Assembly: GCF_039691755.1 (NCBI RefSeq) | Contig: NZ_CP137552.1 | Coordinates: forward strand, 2,418,001-2,482,000 | Source of the DNA: Halomonas sp. Bachu 37 | Lineage (GTDB): Bacteria > Pseudomonadota > Gammaproteobacteria > Pseudomonadales > Halomonadaceae | DNA: 64,000 nt | Direction of reading: 5' to 3' | Shown here: piece after piece, positions 8,456 through 18,514 of the stretch | How the letters are laid out: every line of letters starts with the position of its first letter | Position numbering within the stretch: the stretch's first letter is position 1 | Position numbers and translations under genes: made by a program | Notes under the pieces: generated by a model | Seen by the model: only the letters and a program-made list of their open reading frames with translations | The model's database searches: none | Told to the model about the DNA's origin: nothing

Positions 8456-9613
8456 ATGAACCAAGCAGCAATTAAACCCGATGGCACCGATGGCCTTTTT
8501 CCCAAAATTACCCAAGAAGGCTTGGACGACCTAGCCAGTCGCATAGGTATCAAAATCGAAAAAACTGTCGAGCCTTGGAACTATGAAGCGAGCCGGGACA
8601 GCATCCGCCACTATGCGCATGGTATTGGTGATGACAACCCACTGTGGTGCGATCCGAGCTATGCGGCCAGTACACGATACGGCGATATTATTGCACTGCC
8701 CTCTTTCCTTTTCTCCACCAGCCGCATAGTTTCAGGTTACGTAGGTGGTTTGCCTGGTGTTCACGCCATGTGGTCGGGTGCCGATTGGACTTGGCACAAG
8801 GCAGTTCGCCGCAACGATGTTATCACCACCGAAGCCTATCTGAAGGATCTGATTGAGCATGATACCCGCTTTGCCGGCCGTGCTGTGCAGCAAATATATC
8901 ATGTGAATTTCTTTAACCAATCGGGTGACTTAGTAGCCGAGGCAGACAGCTGGTGTTTTCGTACCGAGCGCGACCACGCCCGCGAGCAAGGAACCAAATA
9001 CAAGGAGGTAAGAGAAAGAGAGCCTAGGAAGTATACAGAGGAAGAGCTTGCCGAAGCTTTCAAACTCTATGAGAAGGAAGAAATTCGTGGCAGTACGCCG
9101 CGCTATTGGGAAGATGTTCAGGAGGGAGAGGAGCTCCCGACTATGGTCAAAGGACCAATGACTGTGACTGGTTTCATCGCCTACGCACAAGGCTGGGGTG
9201 GTCTCTACATTCGAGCCAACAAGCTCGCCTGGCAACAGCACACTGCCCATCCAGGCCTAGGAATAAAGAATCGCTTCGGAATTCCCGATTGCCCCGAGCG
9301 GGTACATTGGGAAGAAGATTTCGCCTTGCGTGTCGGAGCTCCTGGCGCTTATGACTATGGCCCCGAGCGTTGTTCCTGGCTGACCCATCAGCTCACCAAC
9401 TGGATGGGTGACGACGGTTTCCTTCGGCGGTCAGCATGTCAAATCCGCCGGCATAATCCCGAGGGTGACATCATCCGTATCCAGGCCAAGGTCAAGAGCA
9501 AGACCAGTGAGGAAGGACGTCATCTCGTGGAGATCGAGCAGGCCGCATACAATCAGGATGGAGAACTTTCCGCTTTGGGTACAGGTATCGTGGAGTTACC
9601 GATTCGCGGCTGA
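8456..9613 (+). CDS. MaoC-like double-hotdog acyl-CoA hydratase/dehydratase
   Basis: The 385-residue protein has an N-terminal FAS1-like dehydratase hotdog (YEASRDSIRHYAHGIGDDNP, near residues 42-62, includes the Tyr/Ala/Gly-Asp-Asn-Pro hydratase motif). A linker rich in charged residues (RERE...YTEEELAEAFKLYEKEE) follows, and then a second domain (MTVTGFIAYAQGWGGLYI). This architecture is known from mesaconyl- and related enoyl-CoA hydratases acting on branched or dicarboxylic substrates. It starts 44 bases after the synthetase with a GAGAGGTA ribosome-binding site. It should hydrate the unsaturated CoA ester made by its neighbour (inference). Confidence 0.85.
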   Translation: MNQAAIKPDGTDGLFPKITQEGLDDLASRIGIKIEKTVEPWNYEASRDSIRHYAHGIGDDNPLWCDPSYAASTRYGDIIALPSFLFSTSRIVSGYVGGLPGVHAMWSGADWTWHKAVRRNDVITTEAYLKDLIEHDTRFAGRAVQQIYHVNFFNQSGDLVAEADSWCFRTERDHAREQGTKYKEVREREPRKYTEEELAEAFKLYEKEEIRGSTPRYWEDVQEGEELPTMVKGPMTVTGFIAYAQGWGGLYIRANKLAWQQHTAHPGLGIKNRFGIPDCPERVHWEEDFALRVGAPGAYDYGPERCSWLTHQLTNWMGDDGFLRRSACQIRRHNPEGDIIRIQAKVKSKTSEEGRHLVEIEQAAYNQDGELSALGTGIVELPIRG

Positions 9614-9641
9614 GATCCTGATCGAAACATGATGGAACTGG

Positions 9642-9664
9642 CGCCTTACACATGCCGTAAGGCG
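9642..9664 (+). other. Intercistronic hairpin between hydratase and dctQ
   Basis: CGCCTTAC at 9642-9649 pairs with GTAAGGCG at 9657-9664 around a 7-base loop. No U-run follows, so it is more likely an RNA-processing or attenuating hairpin than a full terminator. Confidence 0.45.
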
Positions 9665-9693
9665 TCTAACAACAACCATGCTACCGCCGGGGG

Positions 9694-10263
9694 ATGACTA
9701 TGCAAAATGATTCTGAATATGTGGGCATCCTATTGCCGAGCCGGATCCTCGGTTATATGGAGGACTCGCTGCATGCTTTGGCTTGCTGTTGCCTTGTGTT
9801 TCTGACTGGCCTTATCACAGCGGATGTCGTCTCTCGAACCCTCTTCAATACACCCCTACATGTCCAATTCGAGCTGACCGAACTCTACCTTATGCCAGCA
9901 ACGGCGGTGCTCTCCCTATCACGTGTTTATCGAGAGGGCGCCCACCTGTCGCTTGAGGTAATCAAGCCTGAAATGTTTGGACGTGCTTGGCCATATCTAC
10001 ATAGCCTTATCCTGGCTATTTCTGCCGTCTTGTTTGTGCTAATTGCTTGGCGGTCAGGGGTGTATGCCTTCAAGGCACTGGCCAATCACTCCATTTATTT
10101 TGGCATCTATGACTGGCCTCTGGGAGTGGCTTATGCCTCCATTCCTATAGGGAGTGCCGTGCTCTCCTTACGGCTGCTTAACGACCTTATATGTACCAGT
10201 GTATTTGGTAATAGAGTTGCCTTGAACCAAAAGAAAATACAGGAAAGTCACCACTCTGGTTGA
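9694..10263 (+). CDS. dctQ: TRAP transporter small permease (DctQ)
   Basis: The 189-residue integral membrane protein has four predicted helices, around LACCCLVFLTGLITADVVS, the LTELYLMPATAVLSLS stretch, SLILAISAVLFVLIAWRSG and the GVAYASIPIGSAVLSL stretch. The placement of R in VVSRTLFNTPL is typical of DctQ. It pairs with the large permease DctM in a sodium-driven, binding-protein-dependent uptake system for organic acids. A second in-frame ATG at 9700 follows GGGGGATG and may be the true start. Confidence 0.88.
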   Translation: MTMQNDSEYVGILLPSRILGYMEDSLHALACCCLVFLTGLITADVVSRTLFNTPLHVQFELTELYLMPATAVLSLSRVYREGAHLSLEVIKPEMFGRAWPYLHSLILAISAVLFVLIAWRSGVYAFKALANHSIYFGIYDWPLGVAYASIPIGSAVLSLRLLNDLICTSVFGNRVALNQKKIQESHHSG

Positions 10264-10313
10264 GATAAATCGACCTGTAGTATCACATCACAATAGTCTT
10301 GGAGAACAATAAT

Positions 10314-11363
10314 ATGCCATGCTCAATATCACACAGCGCGCTAATGCCCTTCATCCTTTCAGCGACTCTGGCTGTCACTGCCCTCCCGGTAGCGGCAGAG
10401 AGCCGACCCCTGAGCATCGGGGACTTTTTCTCGACTGAACACCTCTTTACACAAAAGGGCACCAGGCCGTGGATGAGCCATGTCGAAGAAAAAACCAATG
10501 GCTCAATCCAGTTTACACATTTCCCATCATCACAGGCAGCACCTGCCGGCGGCTTGCTGGACGCTGTTAATACTGGCGTGCTAGATATGGCTCTAATCGG
10601 CCCTGCTTATCACAGCGAAAAACTGACACTCAATTCACTGATTGCCTTGCCCGGTCTATATGATAGTGCGGAAGAAGGCTCGGCAGCACTGCAATCTGTG
10701 ATGAGCGAAGGACCTCTACGTGAGGAGTTTACAGAGGCCGGAGTTGTACCCATTTTTAGTCTGGTGAGCCCGCCTTATCAGGTACTCCTCAAGGATAAAC
10801 AGGTCGGCTTGCCTTCCGAGTGGAGTGGGCTTGATATTCGTACCAGCGGCACAACACAGGCCATGACAGCACGCGCCCTCGGCGCATCGGCTGTTAGCCT
10901 AGCAGGACCTGAGGTGTACATGGGTCTTGAGCGTGGTCGAGTTGAAGGTGTCTTTTTCCCACTCTCATCGGTTGGCGCATATAACCTTCAGGAGGTAGTC
11001 GACCATATTTCTAGCAATGGTTCCTTTGGGGGCTATAGCTATGCTCTCGTGATAAACCAAAAAACTTTTGAGAATCTATCTCAAGAGGAACGCTCTGCGA
11101 TGCTTGAGGCTGGAGAGGAAATTAGCACCGCGCTCGCAAAAGCCCTGGATGAATCCACGGCTGGTCTGTTGGAAGAGTGGCGTGATCAAGGGATCAACAC
11201 TTTCCAATTCACGGACGAAGAATTGCAATCTCTCGATAGCGCAGTGGCAGATGTAAAGGGCGACTGGGTAAAACGGATCAGCAGCCACGATCCTAGAGCA
11301 GCCGAGGCGTTACAAGCTTTTGAGAGTGCAGTTAGCAATGTCTCATTGAACGGTAACCGTTGA
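10314..11363 (+). CDS. dctP: TRAP transporter solute-binding protein (DctP)
   Basis: From the ATG at 10314 (preceded by GGAG at 10300-10303) the 349-residue protein begins with a signal peptide ending near PVAAES. The mature part has the DctP fold: TKGTRPW-like start, GGLLDAVNTGVLDMALIG, LDIRTSGTTQAMTARALG with the Arg that usually contacts the substrate carboxylate, and GVFFPLSSVGAYNLQEV. It acts in the periplasm and delivers a carboxylate to DctQM. The ligand is not predictable. A frame five codons longer from a TTG is possible but less likely. Confidence 0.9.
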   Translation: MPCSISHSALMPFILSATLAVTALPVAAESRPLSIGDFFSTEHLFTQKGTRPWMSHVEEKTNGSIQFTHFPSSQAAPAGGLLDAVNTGVLDMALIGPAYHSEKLTLNSLIALPGLYDSAEEGSAALQSVMSEGPLREEFTEAGVVPIFSLVSPPYQVLLKDKQVGLPSEWSGLDIRTSGTTQAMTARALGASAVSLAGPEVYMGLERGRVEGVFFPLSSVGAYNLQEVVDHISSNGSFGGYSYALVINQKTFENLSQEERSAMLEAGEEISTALAKALDESTAGLLEEWRDQGINTFQFTDEELQSLDSAVADVKGDWVKRISSHDPRAAEALQAFESAVSNVSLNGNR

Positions 11364-11384
11364 GCTTATAAGTAGAGTAACTGA

Positions 11385-11422
11385 GACATGCGGTGTGTTC
11401 AGTATTCATCACACCGCATGTC
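11385..11422 (+). other. Perfect 13-bp stem hairpin between dctP and dctM
   Basis: GACATGCGGTGTG (11385-11397) pairs exactly with CACACCGCATGTC (11410-11422) around a 12-base loop. There is no T-run. Its position just after the binding-protein gene suits partial termination or mRNA stabilisation, giving more DctP than permease. Confidence 0.7.
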
Positions 11423-11504
11423 ACCCAAACTCAAAACCTGAATAATCCTTGGCTGCATCATAGACATTCAAACAATTAACAATAACCCATCTGGAGCATT
11501 GAGT

Positions 11505-12791
11505 ATGCAATCCTTCTACCTTGTCGTTGCTCTTCTTTTCTTGCTGATGCTCCTAAGAATGCCGGTCGCTTTTGCTATGGGCGCTTCTGCCGTTGTGGGT
11601 TTAGTACTTCACTTTGGTCCGGATCCAGCACTGGCGATTCTCGAGCGCGCAGTATTTGAAAAGACCTCAAGTTTTATTCTTGTCGCCATTCCCTTATTCA
11701 TTCTTATGGCCGAGTTGCTAACGGCGGGTAATATGACGCGACGAGCTATTATCGCCTGCCAAGCCTGGGTCGGCCACCTACGCGGCGGTCTTGCCGTGGC
11801 TACCGTTGGCTCAGCTGTAATGCTGGCAGCTTTGGTGGGAAGCAGTACAGCATCCGCAGCCACCATGGCTGCATCAGCCTTTCCAGAAATGCGTCGATAT
11901 CGCTACGATGACAGGCTTTCCTCTGCGGTTGTCTGTGTAGGCGGTACACTGGCCGTAATGATCCCACCGAGTATTGTTCTGGTGGTCTACGGCATCCTTA
12001 CAGAGACCTCTATCGGCCGACTCTTCATCGCCGGTATCGTCCCGGGCATGCTGACGGCGGCCGGTATGATTATGACCATAATGATTCTCTCTAGAGTAAG
12101 TGGCTATGCTCCTGCAGGATCTCCTTTTCAGCTACGTTCAGCTTTCAAAGAATCCCGAGGAGTTTGGCCAATCGTAGTACTAATTATTTTAGTCATTGCT
12201 GCCATATATACGGGTGCCGCATCCCCCACTGAAGCAGGTGCCCTTGGAGTCACAGGTGCACTGATCCTCGGGCTTTCCCAGCGAGTGCTCTCCCCAGGCA
12301 ACATATCAAGTGGTCTGAGTCGTGCGGTGACAACCACTGTCATGATTGTGGCAATCATTTTCTGTTCTTCTATTTTTGCCAACTATCTAGCCTTCACCCA
12401 AATCACTCAAGGCGTCATCGTTGCCGTAGAGAACTCCGGCCTTCCTTCTTGGGCCATTCTTCTGTTGATGGTGGGGATGTTGTTGTTATTGGGAATGGTG
12501 CTTGATCAATTGGCAATCCTGTCCTTGACAATGCCGTTAGCTTTTCCAATTGCCTCGGCACTAGGTTATGACGCTGTATGGTTTGGAATAATCGTGACAA
12601 AGACAGTAGAGATTGGGCTTTTAACACCTCCTCTTGGACTTAACGTTTACGTCACTGCGGGACAAACTAAACTCCCTCTCAGCACTGTATTTGTCGGCAT
12701 ATTGCCTTTCATTTTGCTTGAGGTTTTAGTGCTTTCGATTCTGCTCCTTTTCCCAGGCTTGACACTATGGTTGCCCAACATGATGTGGTGA
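11505..12791 (+). CDS. dctM: TRAP transporter large permease (DctM)
   Basis: This 428-residue polytopic membrane protein has the repeated DctM motifs: VALLFLLMLLRMPVAFAMG at the N-terminus, AMLAALVGSSTASAAT-like ion-binding segment, VCVGGTLAVMIPPSIVLVVY, and the C-terminal half with GMVLDQLAILSLTMPLAFPI and TPPLGLNVYV. It forms the transport channel of the TRAP system with DctQ. The ATG at 11505 follows GGAG (11493-11496). An upstream TTG at 11499 is weaker. It ends the accessory catabolic operon; 104 bases on, the more GC-rich liu genes begin. Confidence 0.92.
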   Translation: MQSFYLVVALLFLLMLLRMPVAFAMGASAVVGLVLHFGPDPALAILERAVFEKTSSFILVAIPLFILMAELLTAGNMTRRAIIACQAWVGHLRGGLAVATVGSAVMLAALVGSSTASAATMAASAFPEMRRYRYDDRLSSAVVCVGGTLAVMIPPSIVLVVYGILTETSIGRLFIAGIVPGMLTAAGMIMTIMILSRVSGYAPAGSPFQLRSAFKESRGVWPIVVLIILVIAAIYTGAASPTEAGALGVTGALILGLSQRVLSPGNISSGLSRAVTTTVMIVAIIFCSSIFANYLAFTQITQGVIVAVENSGLPSWAILLLMVGMLLLLGMVLDQLAILSLTMPLAFPIASALGYDAVWFGIIVTKTVEIGLLTPPLGLNVYVTAGQTKLPLSTVFVGILPFILLEVLVLSILLLFPGLTLWLPNMMW

Positions 12792-12895
12792 ATCTTCAAG
12801 TCCATCGTTTCCTATGATTAATAATTTCATAAGCATAAGTTGCGTGCTGGGTTCCAGTGACGGGCCCCTCTCCCTATCAACCTAAAGGACTTGCA

Positions 12896-14503
12896 ATGAG
12901 CATTCTGCAATCCCAGATCAATTCGCGCAGCGACGCCTTTCAGGCCAACCAGGCCAGCATGCACCATGAAGTCGTCAAGTTGCGCGACCTCACCGCCGCC
13001 ATCCGTCAGGGCGGTGGCGAAAAGGCCCGCGCCCGGCACGAGTCCCGGGGCAAACTGTTCGTTCGTGACCGCATCGATCATTTGATCGATGAAGGTTCGC
13101 CTTTCCTGGAGTTCTCCGCCCTGGCGGCGCACGAGCTCTACGAGACAGAGGTGCCCTCCGCCGGGGTAGTCACCGGCATCGGCCGGGTATCGGGCGTCGA
13201 GTGCGTGATCGTCGCCAACGACGCCACCGTCAAGGGCGGCACCTACTTCCCGATGACGGTGAAGAAGCACATTCGTGCCCAGGAGATTGCTCGCAAGCAC
13301 CGCCTGCCATGTATCTACCTGGTCGACTCCGGCGGCGCCTTCCTGCCCCGCCAGGATGACGTCTTCCCCGACCGCGACCATTTCGGTCGCATCTTCTATA
13401 ACCAGGCGACGATGTCCGCCGAAGGCATTCCTCAGATCGCCGTGGTGATGGGCTCCTGCACCGCCGGCGGCGCCTATGTGCCGGCGATGGCCGACGAGTC
13501 GATCATCGTCAAGGAACAGGGCACCATCTTCCTGGGTGGCCCGCCGCTGGTGAAGGCCGCCACCGGCGAGTCGATCAGTGCCGAAGACTTGGGTGGCGCC
13601 GATGTCCACGCCAAGAAGAGCGGCGTGGCCGACTACTACGCCGAGAACGATGCCCACGCGCTGCAACTGGCCCGTGCCTGCGTGTCGCGTCTCAACTGGC
13701 AGAAGCGCGGCAAGCTGGCGATGAAAGAACCCAAACCGCCACGCCTCGACCCCAGCGAGCTGTACGGCATCGTGGGTACCGACCTCAAGAAGCCCTATGA
13801 CGTTCGCGAAGTCATCGGGCGCATCGTCGACGACTCCGACTTCGACGAGTTCAAGCGCTACTACGGCGATACGCTGGTCACCGGTTTCGCCCATATCCAC
13901 GGTTACCCGGTGGGTATCGTGGCCAACAATGGCGTGCTGTTTTCCGAGTCCGCCGTCAAGGGGGCGCATTTCATCGAGCTTTGTGCCCAGCGCCAGATTC
14001 CATTGATCTTCCTGCAGAACATCACCGGCTTCATGGTGGGCTCCAAGTACGAGCACGAAGGTATCGCCAAGCACGGCGCCAAGCTCGTTACCGCCGTGGC
14101 CTGCGCCAAGGTGCCCAAGTACACCATTCTGATCGGCGGCAGCTTCGGTGCCGGCAACTATGGCATGTGCGGCCGCGCCTACGATCCCAACCTGCTGTTC
14201 ATGTGGCCCAATGCGCGCATCTCGGTCATGGGTGGCGAGCAGGCCGCCGGCGTACTCGCCCAGGTCAAGCGCGACCAGTACGAGCGCGAAGGCCGCGAGT
14301 GGACCCAGGAAGACGAGGAAGCGTTCAAGCAGCCCACTCGCGAACAGTACGAGCACCAGGGCCACCCGTATTACGCCAGCGCTCGTCTGTGGGACGACGG
14401 CGTCATCGACCCCCTGCAGACCCGCGATGTACTGGGCCTGTCGCTCGCCGCCGCCATGAATGCGGAAGTGGAATCCACCAAGTTCGGCGTATTCCGGATG
14501 TGA
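12896..14503 (+). CDS. liuB: Methylcrotonyl-CoA carboxylase beta (carboxyltransferase) subunit
   Basis: The 535-residue subunit transfers CO2 from carboxybiotin to 3-methylcrotonyl-CoA in leucine and isovalerate breakdown. Family features include [18 protein letters not shown] near the N-terminus, [33 protein letters not shown], the carboxyltransferase oxyanion region [19 protein letters not shown], and [13 protein letters not shown]. The start at 12896 follows AAAGGAC; a longer frame from 12857 lacks support. It is followed after 7 bases by liuC and forms liuBCDE. The acyl-CoA dehydrogenase gene liuA, usually just upstream, is absent. Confidence 0.95.
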   Translation: MSILQSQINSRSDAFQANQASMHHEVVKLRDLTAAIRQGGGEKARARHESRGKLFVRDRIDHLIDEGSPFLEFSALAAHELYETEVPSAGVVTGIGRVSGVECVIVANDATVKGGTYFPMTVKKHIRAQEIARKHRLPCIYLVDSGGAFLPRQDDVFPDRDHFGRIFYNQATMSAEGIPQIAVVMGSCTAGGAYVPAMADESIIVKEQGTIFLGGPPLVKAATGESISAEDLGGADVHAKKSGVADYYAENDAHALQLARACVSRLNWQKRGKLAMKEPKPPRLDPSELYGIVGTDLKKPYDVREVIGRIVDDSDFDEFKRYYGDTLVTGFAHIHGYPVGIVANNGVLFSESAVKGAHFIELCAQRQIPLIFLQNITGFMVGSKYEHEGIAKHGAKLVTAVACAKVPKYTILIGGSFGAGNYGMCGRAYDPNLLFMWPNARISVMGGEQAAGVLAQVKRDQYEREGREWTQEDEEAFKQPTREQYEHQGHPYYASARLWDDGVIDPLQTRDVLGLSLAAAMNAEVESTKFGVFRM

Positions 14504-14510
14504 GGCAGTC

Positions 14511-15356
14511 ATGACACAGACATATTCGAATCTGAACATCGACGAGCGTGGCGTGGCGTGGCTGACGCTGAACCGTCCCGAGGTGCACAACGCCTTCGAC
14601 GACAGCCTGATTGCCGAATTGAATGCGCACCTTGCTGAATTGCACCAGCGCGCCGAACAGGGCGAGGTACGCGTGGTGGTACTGGGCTCGGAAGGTAAGA
14701 GCTTCTCCGCCGGCGCGGATCTCAACTGGATGAAGCGCATGGTCGAGTACGATTTCGACGGCAATCTGGCCGACTCGCGCAAGCTCTCCGACCTGATGCA
14801 CGGTCTGGATACCCTGCCCTGCCCTACGCTATGTCGCGTGCAGGGTGCCGCTTTCGGCGGCGCGGTGGGCCTAGCCGCCTGCTGCGATATCGTCATCGCC
14901 TCGCAAAAAGCCAAGTTCTGCCTTTCCGAAGTCCGGATCGGCCTGTCGCCGGCGGTCATCAGCCCTTACGTGCTGCGCGCGCTGGGCGAGCGTCAGGCAC
15001 GCCGCTATGCCCTCACCGCAGAAGTCATGAATGCCGCTACCGCCTGTGACCTCGGCCTGGCCCACCAGGTGGTGGAACCCGAATCACTGGATGAAGCGGT
15101 CGATGGCATGCTGGCGACCCTGCTGGCCACCTCACCACAAGCCAGCCGCACCACCAAGGCTTTGCTTGCCGTGGTGGCTCGCGAACTCGATTCTGCGGCT
15201 ACTCGCGAACACACCTGCCAGGTCATCAGCGAACTGCGCGTCAGTGCCGAAGGCCAAGAGGGACTGGCCAGCTTCCTCGACAAGCGTCCTCCCGCCTGGA
15301 CCCAAGACCCTGCCGACCGCGATAGCGACAAGAACACTACGGAGCCACGCTCATGA
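14511..15356 (+). CDS. liuC: Methylglutaconyl-CoA hydratase
   Basis: This 281-residue crotonase-family enzyme hydrates 3-methylglutaconyl-CoA to HMG-CoA. It shows WLTLNRPEVHNAFDDSLIAE at the N-terminus and the oxyanion-hole motifs KSFSAGADLNWMKRM and GAAFGGAVGLAACCD, then FCLSEVRIGLSPAVISPYV, where the conserved Glu is catalytic. The ATG at 14511 follows GAGG. Its stop overlaps the liuD start by four bases (ATGA), indicating coupled translation. Confidence 0.93.
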   Translation: MTQTYSNLNIDERGVAWLTLNRPEVHNAFDDSLIAELNAHLAELHQRAEQGEVRVVVLGSEGKSFSAGADLNWMKRMVEYDFDGNLADSRKLSDLMHGLDTLPCPTLCRVQGAAFGGAVGLAACCDIVIASQKAKFCLSEVRIGLSPAVISPYVLRALGERQARRYALTAEVMNAATACDLGLAHQVVEPESLDEAVDGMLATLLATSPQASRTTKALLAVVARELDSAATREHTCQVISELRVSAEGQEGLASFLDKRPPAWTQDPADRDSDKNTTEPRS

Positions 15357-17416
15357 GCCCTGAGATGACGCAATTCAGTACGTTACTGGTCGCCAATCGC
15401 GGCGAAATCGCCTGTCGCGTAATGCGCACGGCAAGGCGCATGGGCTTGAAGACCGTGGCGGTCTACTCCGATGCCGACGCCAACGCCCGCCATGTGCGGG
15501 AAGCCGACGAAGCCGTGCGCATCGGCCCGGCTTCCGCTCGGGAAAGCTATCTCGACATCGAAGCGGTGATCGGCGCCGCCAAGCGCACCGGCGCCGGTGC
15601 CATTCATCCCGGTTACGGCTTTTTGTCCGAAAACGGTGCTTTCGTCGAAGCACTGGACACGGCGGGCATCGTCTTCGTCGGCCCGCCCGCCTCGGCGATT
15701 GCGGCCATGGGCGACAAATCCGCGGCCAAGGCGCGCATGGCGGATGCCGGTGTGCCGCTGGTGCCGGGCTACCACGGCGCCGACCAGGACGACGCGTTGC
15801 TCAAGGCCGAGGCCGACAAGATCGGCTATCCGGTGCTGCTCAAGGCCAGCGCCGGTGGCGGTGGCAAGGGCATGCGCGTGGTCGAGTCGAGTGACAATTT
15901 CCAGGCCGCCCTCGATGGCTGCCGGCGGGAGTCCCAGGCCGCCTTCGGCGACCAGCGCATGTTGATCGAGAAGTACCTGACCCAGCCACGTCACGTCGAG
16001 GTCCAGGTGTTCTGCGACAGCCACGGCAACGGCGTCTACCTGTTCGAGCGCGACTGTTCCGTCCAGCGTCGCCACCAGAAGGTGCTCGAGGAAGCCCCGG
16101 CCCCGGGAATGAGCGAGGGCTTGCGCCGTGAAATGGGCGCGGCGGCGGTTCGCGCGGCCAAGGAGATCGGCTATGTCGGCGCCGGTACGGTGGAATTCCT
16201 GCTCGACGCCGATGGCTCGTTCTACTTCATGGAGATGAACACCCGCCTGCAGGTCGAGCACCCGGTCACGGAGATGATCACCGGCCAGGATCTGGTCGAG
16301 TGGCAGCTGCGCGTGGCCATGGGCGAGGCACTGCCCTGCACCCAGGACGAACTGACCATTACCGGGCACAGCTTCGAGGCGCGCCTGTACGCCGAGGACC
16401 CGGAGCAGGATTTCCTGCCCGCGACCGGTCGCCTCGAGCGCTTCGCCATGGATCTGGAGGGTGCCGGCCTTGGCTCTTCACAAAAGGACCGCGCCAAGGT
16501 ACGCCTGGACAGCGGCGTGGAAACCGGCGATGTGGTCTCGATGCACTACGACCCCATGCTCGCCAAGCTGATCGTTCACGGCGACGACCGCGAACAGGCC
16601 CTGGCGACGCTCAACCGGGCCCTGGCCGCGCTGGATGTCCAAGGCGTGGTGACCAACCGCGCCTTCCTGCAGCGCCTAGCGACGCATCCGGCCTTCCGCA
16701 ATGCTGAGCTGGATACCCGCTTCATCGAGAAGAACGAAGCCACGCTGTTCGCCCCCAGGCAGTACTCCACCGAGGAGTACGCCGGCGCCGCGCTGATCGG
16801 CCTCAACCAGCTGGCCCGCGAATGCGAAAGCGATTCACCGTGGGATCGCCACGACGGTTTCCGCCTCAACGCTCCGCACACCATTCGCATCGCCCTTTGC
16901 GACCCTTCGTTGGCCCAGTCGACGGATGCCGAGGACGTGGTAGTCGTGGAAGGCACTCGCGAGACCGAAGCCGACCCGTGGCACTTGACCATCGGCAACG
17001 AAACGCTCACCGCGAGCCTTGAGCATCTAGAAGGCGACGCCGTGGCGGTCACCCTCGATGGCCATCGCCGCCGGCTGCAGGCGCGGTTGGTGGGGGAAAA
17101 CCAGCGTAATGTGGTGGTCATGGTCGATCCCACCGGTGAGACACGCCTGTATTGGCGGCGTATTGACGCCATCGACCACGGTCACCACGAGGCGGAATCC
17201 ACCCTCACCGCGCCCATGCACGGCACCGTGGTCGCCCTGCTGGTAGAGCCCGGCGTCAGCGTGGAAAAAGGCATGCCGCTGATGGTCATGGAAGCCATGA
17301 AAATGGAGCACACCATGACCGCTCCCGCCGATGGCCAGGTGGAAAGCTTCCACTTCCAGGCCGGCGATACCGTCGGCCAGGGCGACGTGCTGCTGGAATT
17401 CGCCGTCAACGAATAA
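15353..17416 (+). CDS. liuD: Methylcrotonyl-CoA carboxylase alpha (biotin carboxylase) subunit
   Basis: This 687-residue subunit carboxylates biotin and carries it. The biotin carboxylase domain (about 1-450) has [34 protein letters not shown] for ATP binding, [39 protein letters not shown] and the C-terminal cap. The last 75 residues are a biotinyl domain with VMEAMKMEH, in which Lys 650 is biotinylated. Together with LiuB it forms the carboxylase. Length agrees with the family. Confidence 0.95.
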   Translation: MSPEMTQFSTLLVANRGEIACRVMRTARRMGLKTVAVYSDADANARHVREADEAVRIGPASARESYLDIEAVIGAAKRTGAGAIHPGYGFLSENGAFVEALDTAGIVFVGPPASAIAAMGDKSAAKARMADAGVPLVPGYHGADQDDALLKAEADKIGYPVLLKASAGGGGKGMRVVESSDNFQAALDGCRRESQAAFGDQRMLIEKYLTQPRHVEVQVFCDSHGNGVYLFERDCSVQRRHQKVLEEAPAPGMSEGLRREMGAAAVRAAKEIGYVGAGTVEFLLDADGSFYFMEMNTRLQVEHPVTEMITGQDLVEWQLRVAMGEALPCTQDELTITGHSFEARLYAEDPEQDFLPATGRLERFAMDLEGAGLGSSQKDRAKVRLDSGVETGDVVSMHYDPMLAKLIVHGDDREQALATLNRALAALDVQGVVTNRAFLQRLATHPAFRNAELDTRFIEKNEATLFAPRQYSTEEYAGAALIGLNQLARECESDSPWDRHDGFRLNAPHTIRIALCDPSLAQSTDAEDVVVVEGTRETEADPWHLTIGNETLTASLEHLEGDAVAVTLDGHRRRLQARLVGENQRNVVVMVDPTGETRLYWRRIDAIDHGHHEAESTLTAPMHGTVVALLVEPGVSVEKGMPLMVMEAMKMEHTMTAPADGQVESFHFQAGDTVGQGDVLLEFAVNE

Positions 17417-17426
17417 GGAGAGAGCC

Positions 17427-18329
17427 ATGGCACTACCGCAACAGGTGCGCTTGTTCGAGATGGGCCCGCGCGACGGCCTGCAGAATGAGGCCGGGCCGAT
17501 CATCGCCACCGCGACCAAGATCGAATTCATCCATCGCCTGGCCGCGGCGGGCTTGACCCATATCGAAGCGGCAAGCTTCGTCTCGCCGAAATGGGTACCG
17601 CAGATGGGCGATGCCAGCGAAGTCATGAATGGCATCACACGCCAACCCGGGGTGGTCTATTCCACCTTGACGCCCAACCTGAAGGGGCTGGAAGGCGCCC
17701 TGGCCGCCGGCGTGGAAGAGGTCGCGGTATTCGGCGCGGCGTCGGAGTCCTTCTCGCAGAAGAACATCAATTGCTCGGTGGCGGAGTCGCTCGAGCGTTT
17801 CGAGCCGGTACTCGAGCGAGCCCGCGAGGCCAATGTCCGCGTACGTGGCTATGTCTCCTGTGTGCTCGGCTGCCCTTACGAAGGCGAGATCGCCCCGGCC
17901 AAGGTGGCCGAGGTGGCCAAGGCGCTCTATGACATGGGCTGCTACGAAATTTCGCTCGGCGACACCATCGGCACGGGTACGCCGCTTGCTGCCAAGCGCA
18001 TGATCGAGGCGGTCGGCCGCGAGGTGCCGATAAACCGGCTCGCCGCTCATTTTCATGACACCTACGGCCAGGCCCTGGTCAATCTCTACGCGGTGATGGA
18101 AGAAGGAGTGGCGGTGATCGATGCCGCGACCGCGGGCCTCGGCGGTTGTCCTTACGCCAAGGGAGCCTCGGGCAATGTGGCCAGCGAAGATGTGCTTTAT
18201 TTACTGGAAGGGATCGGCATCAAGACCGGGATCGATCTCGGCAGGCTCGCGGACACTGGCATATGGATAACCCAGACCATCGGACGGTCGAATCGGTCGA
18301 AGGTGGGCATGGCACTAAAAGCGAAGTAG
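17427..18329 (+). CDS. liuE: Hydroxymethylglutaryl-CoA lyase
   Basis: The 300-residue TIM-barrel enzyme cleaves HMG-CoA to acetyl-CoA and acetoacetate, the last step of leucine degradation. [12 protein letters not shown] at the N-terminus holds the catalytic Arg-Asp, [12 protein letters not shown] the substrate region, [14 protein letters not shown] the metal-binding His-x-His, and [19 protein letters not shown] the lyase signature with the catalytic Cys. AAGGAG precedes the ATG at 17427, 11 bases after the liuD stop. It is the last liu gene here; decayed DNA begins immediately after. Also known as mvaB. Confidence 0.95.
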   Translation: MALPQQVRLFEMGPRDGLQNEAGPIIATATKIEFIHRLAAAGLTHIEAASFVSPKWVPQMGDASEVMNGITRQPGVVYSTLTPNLKGLEGALAAGVEEVAVFGAASESFSQKNINCSVAESLERFEPVLERAREANVRVRGYVSCVLGCPYEGEIAPAKVAEVAKALYDMGCYEISLGDTIGTGTPLAAKRMIEAVGREVPINRLAAHFHDTYGQALVNLYAVMEEGVAVIDAATAGLGGCPYAKGASGNVASEDVLYLLEGIGIKTGIDLGRLADTGIWITQTIGRSNRSKVGMALKAK

Positions 18330-18514
18330 ATAGTCGTCTCTCTCAGCTGAGCTTGAGCTTCCAAATTATGGAAGCCATTTTGAATGGTACGCCAATATGG
18401 CAGCAGGGCCTGCCCCGCGGGCCAGCACTGGACGAAACCCTAGCTCGGATCGAAGGACAGGGCGTACTTGCCATGGGCGCCTTCTTCCAGAGACTGACGA
18501 GTGCCTAGAAGACC
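18330..18514. other. Non-coding or decayed stretch after liuE
   Basis: No gene is recognisable. A frame ending at 18508 encodes about 50 residues with no family resemblance. It joins liuE to the EAL remnant and is probably the scar of a deletion. Confidence 0.4.

Noticed and set aside
12827..14959. Very long minus-strand open frame (about 710 codons) opposite liuB and liuC
   Set aside because: It is an antisense shadow of two well-conserved carboxylase and hydratase genes in GC-rich DNA. The translation has no family features.
15383..16369. Long minus-strand frame opposite liuD
   Set aside because: Antisense shadow of the biotin carboxylase gene; repetitive composition and no motifs.
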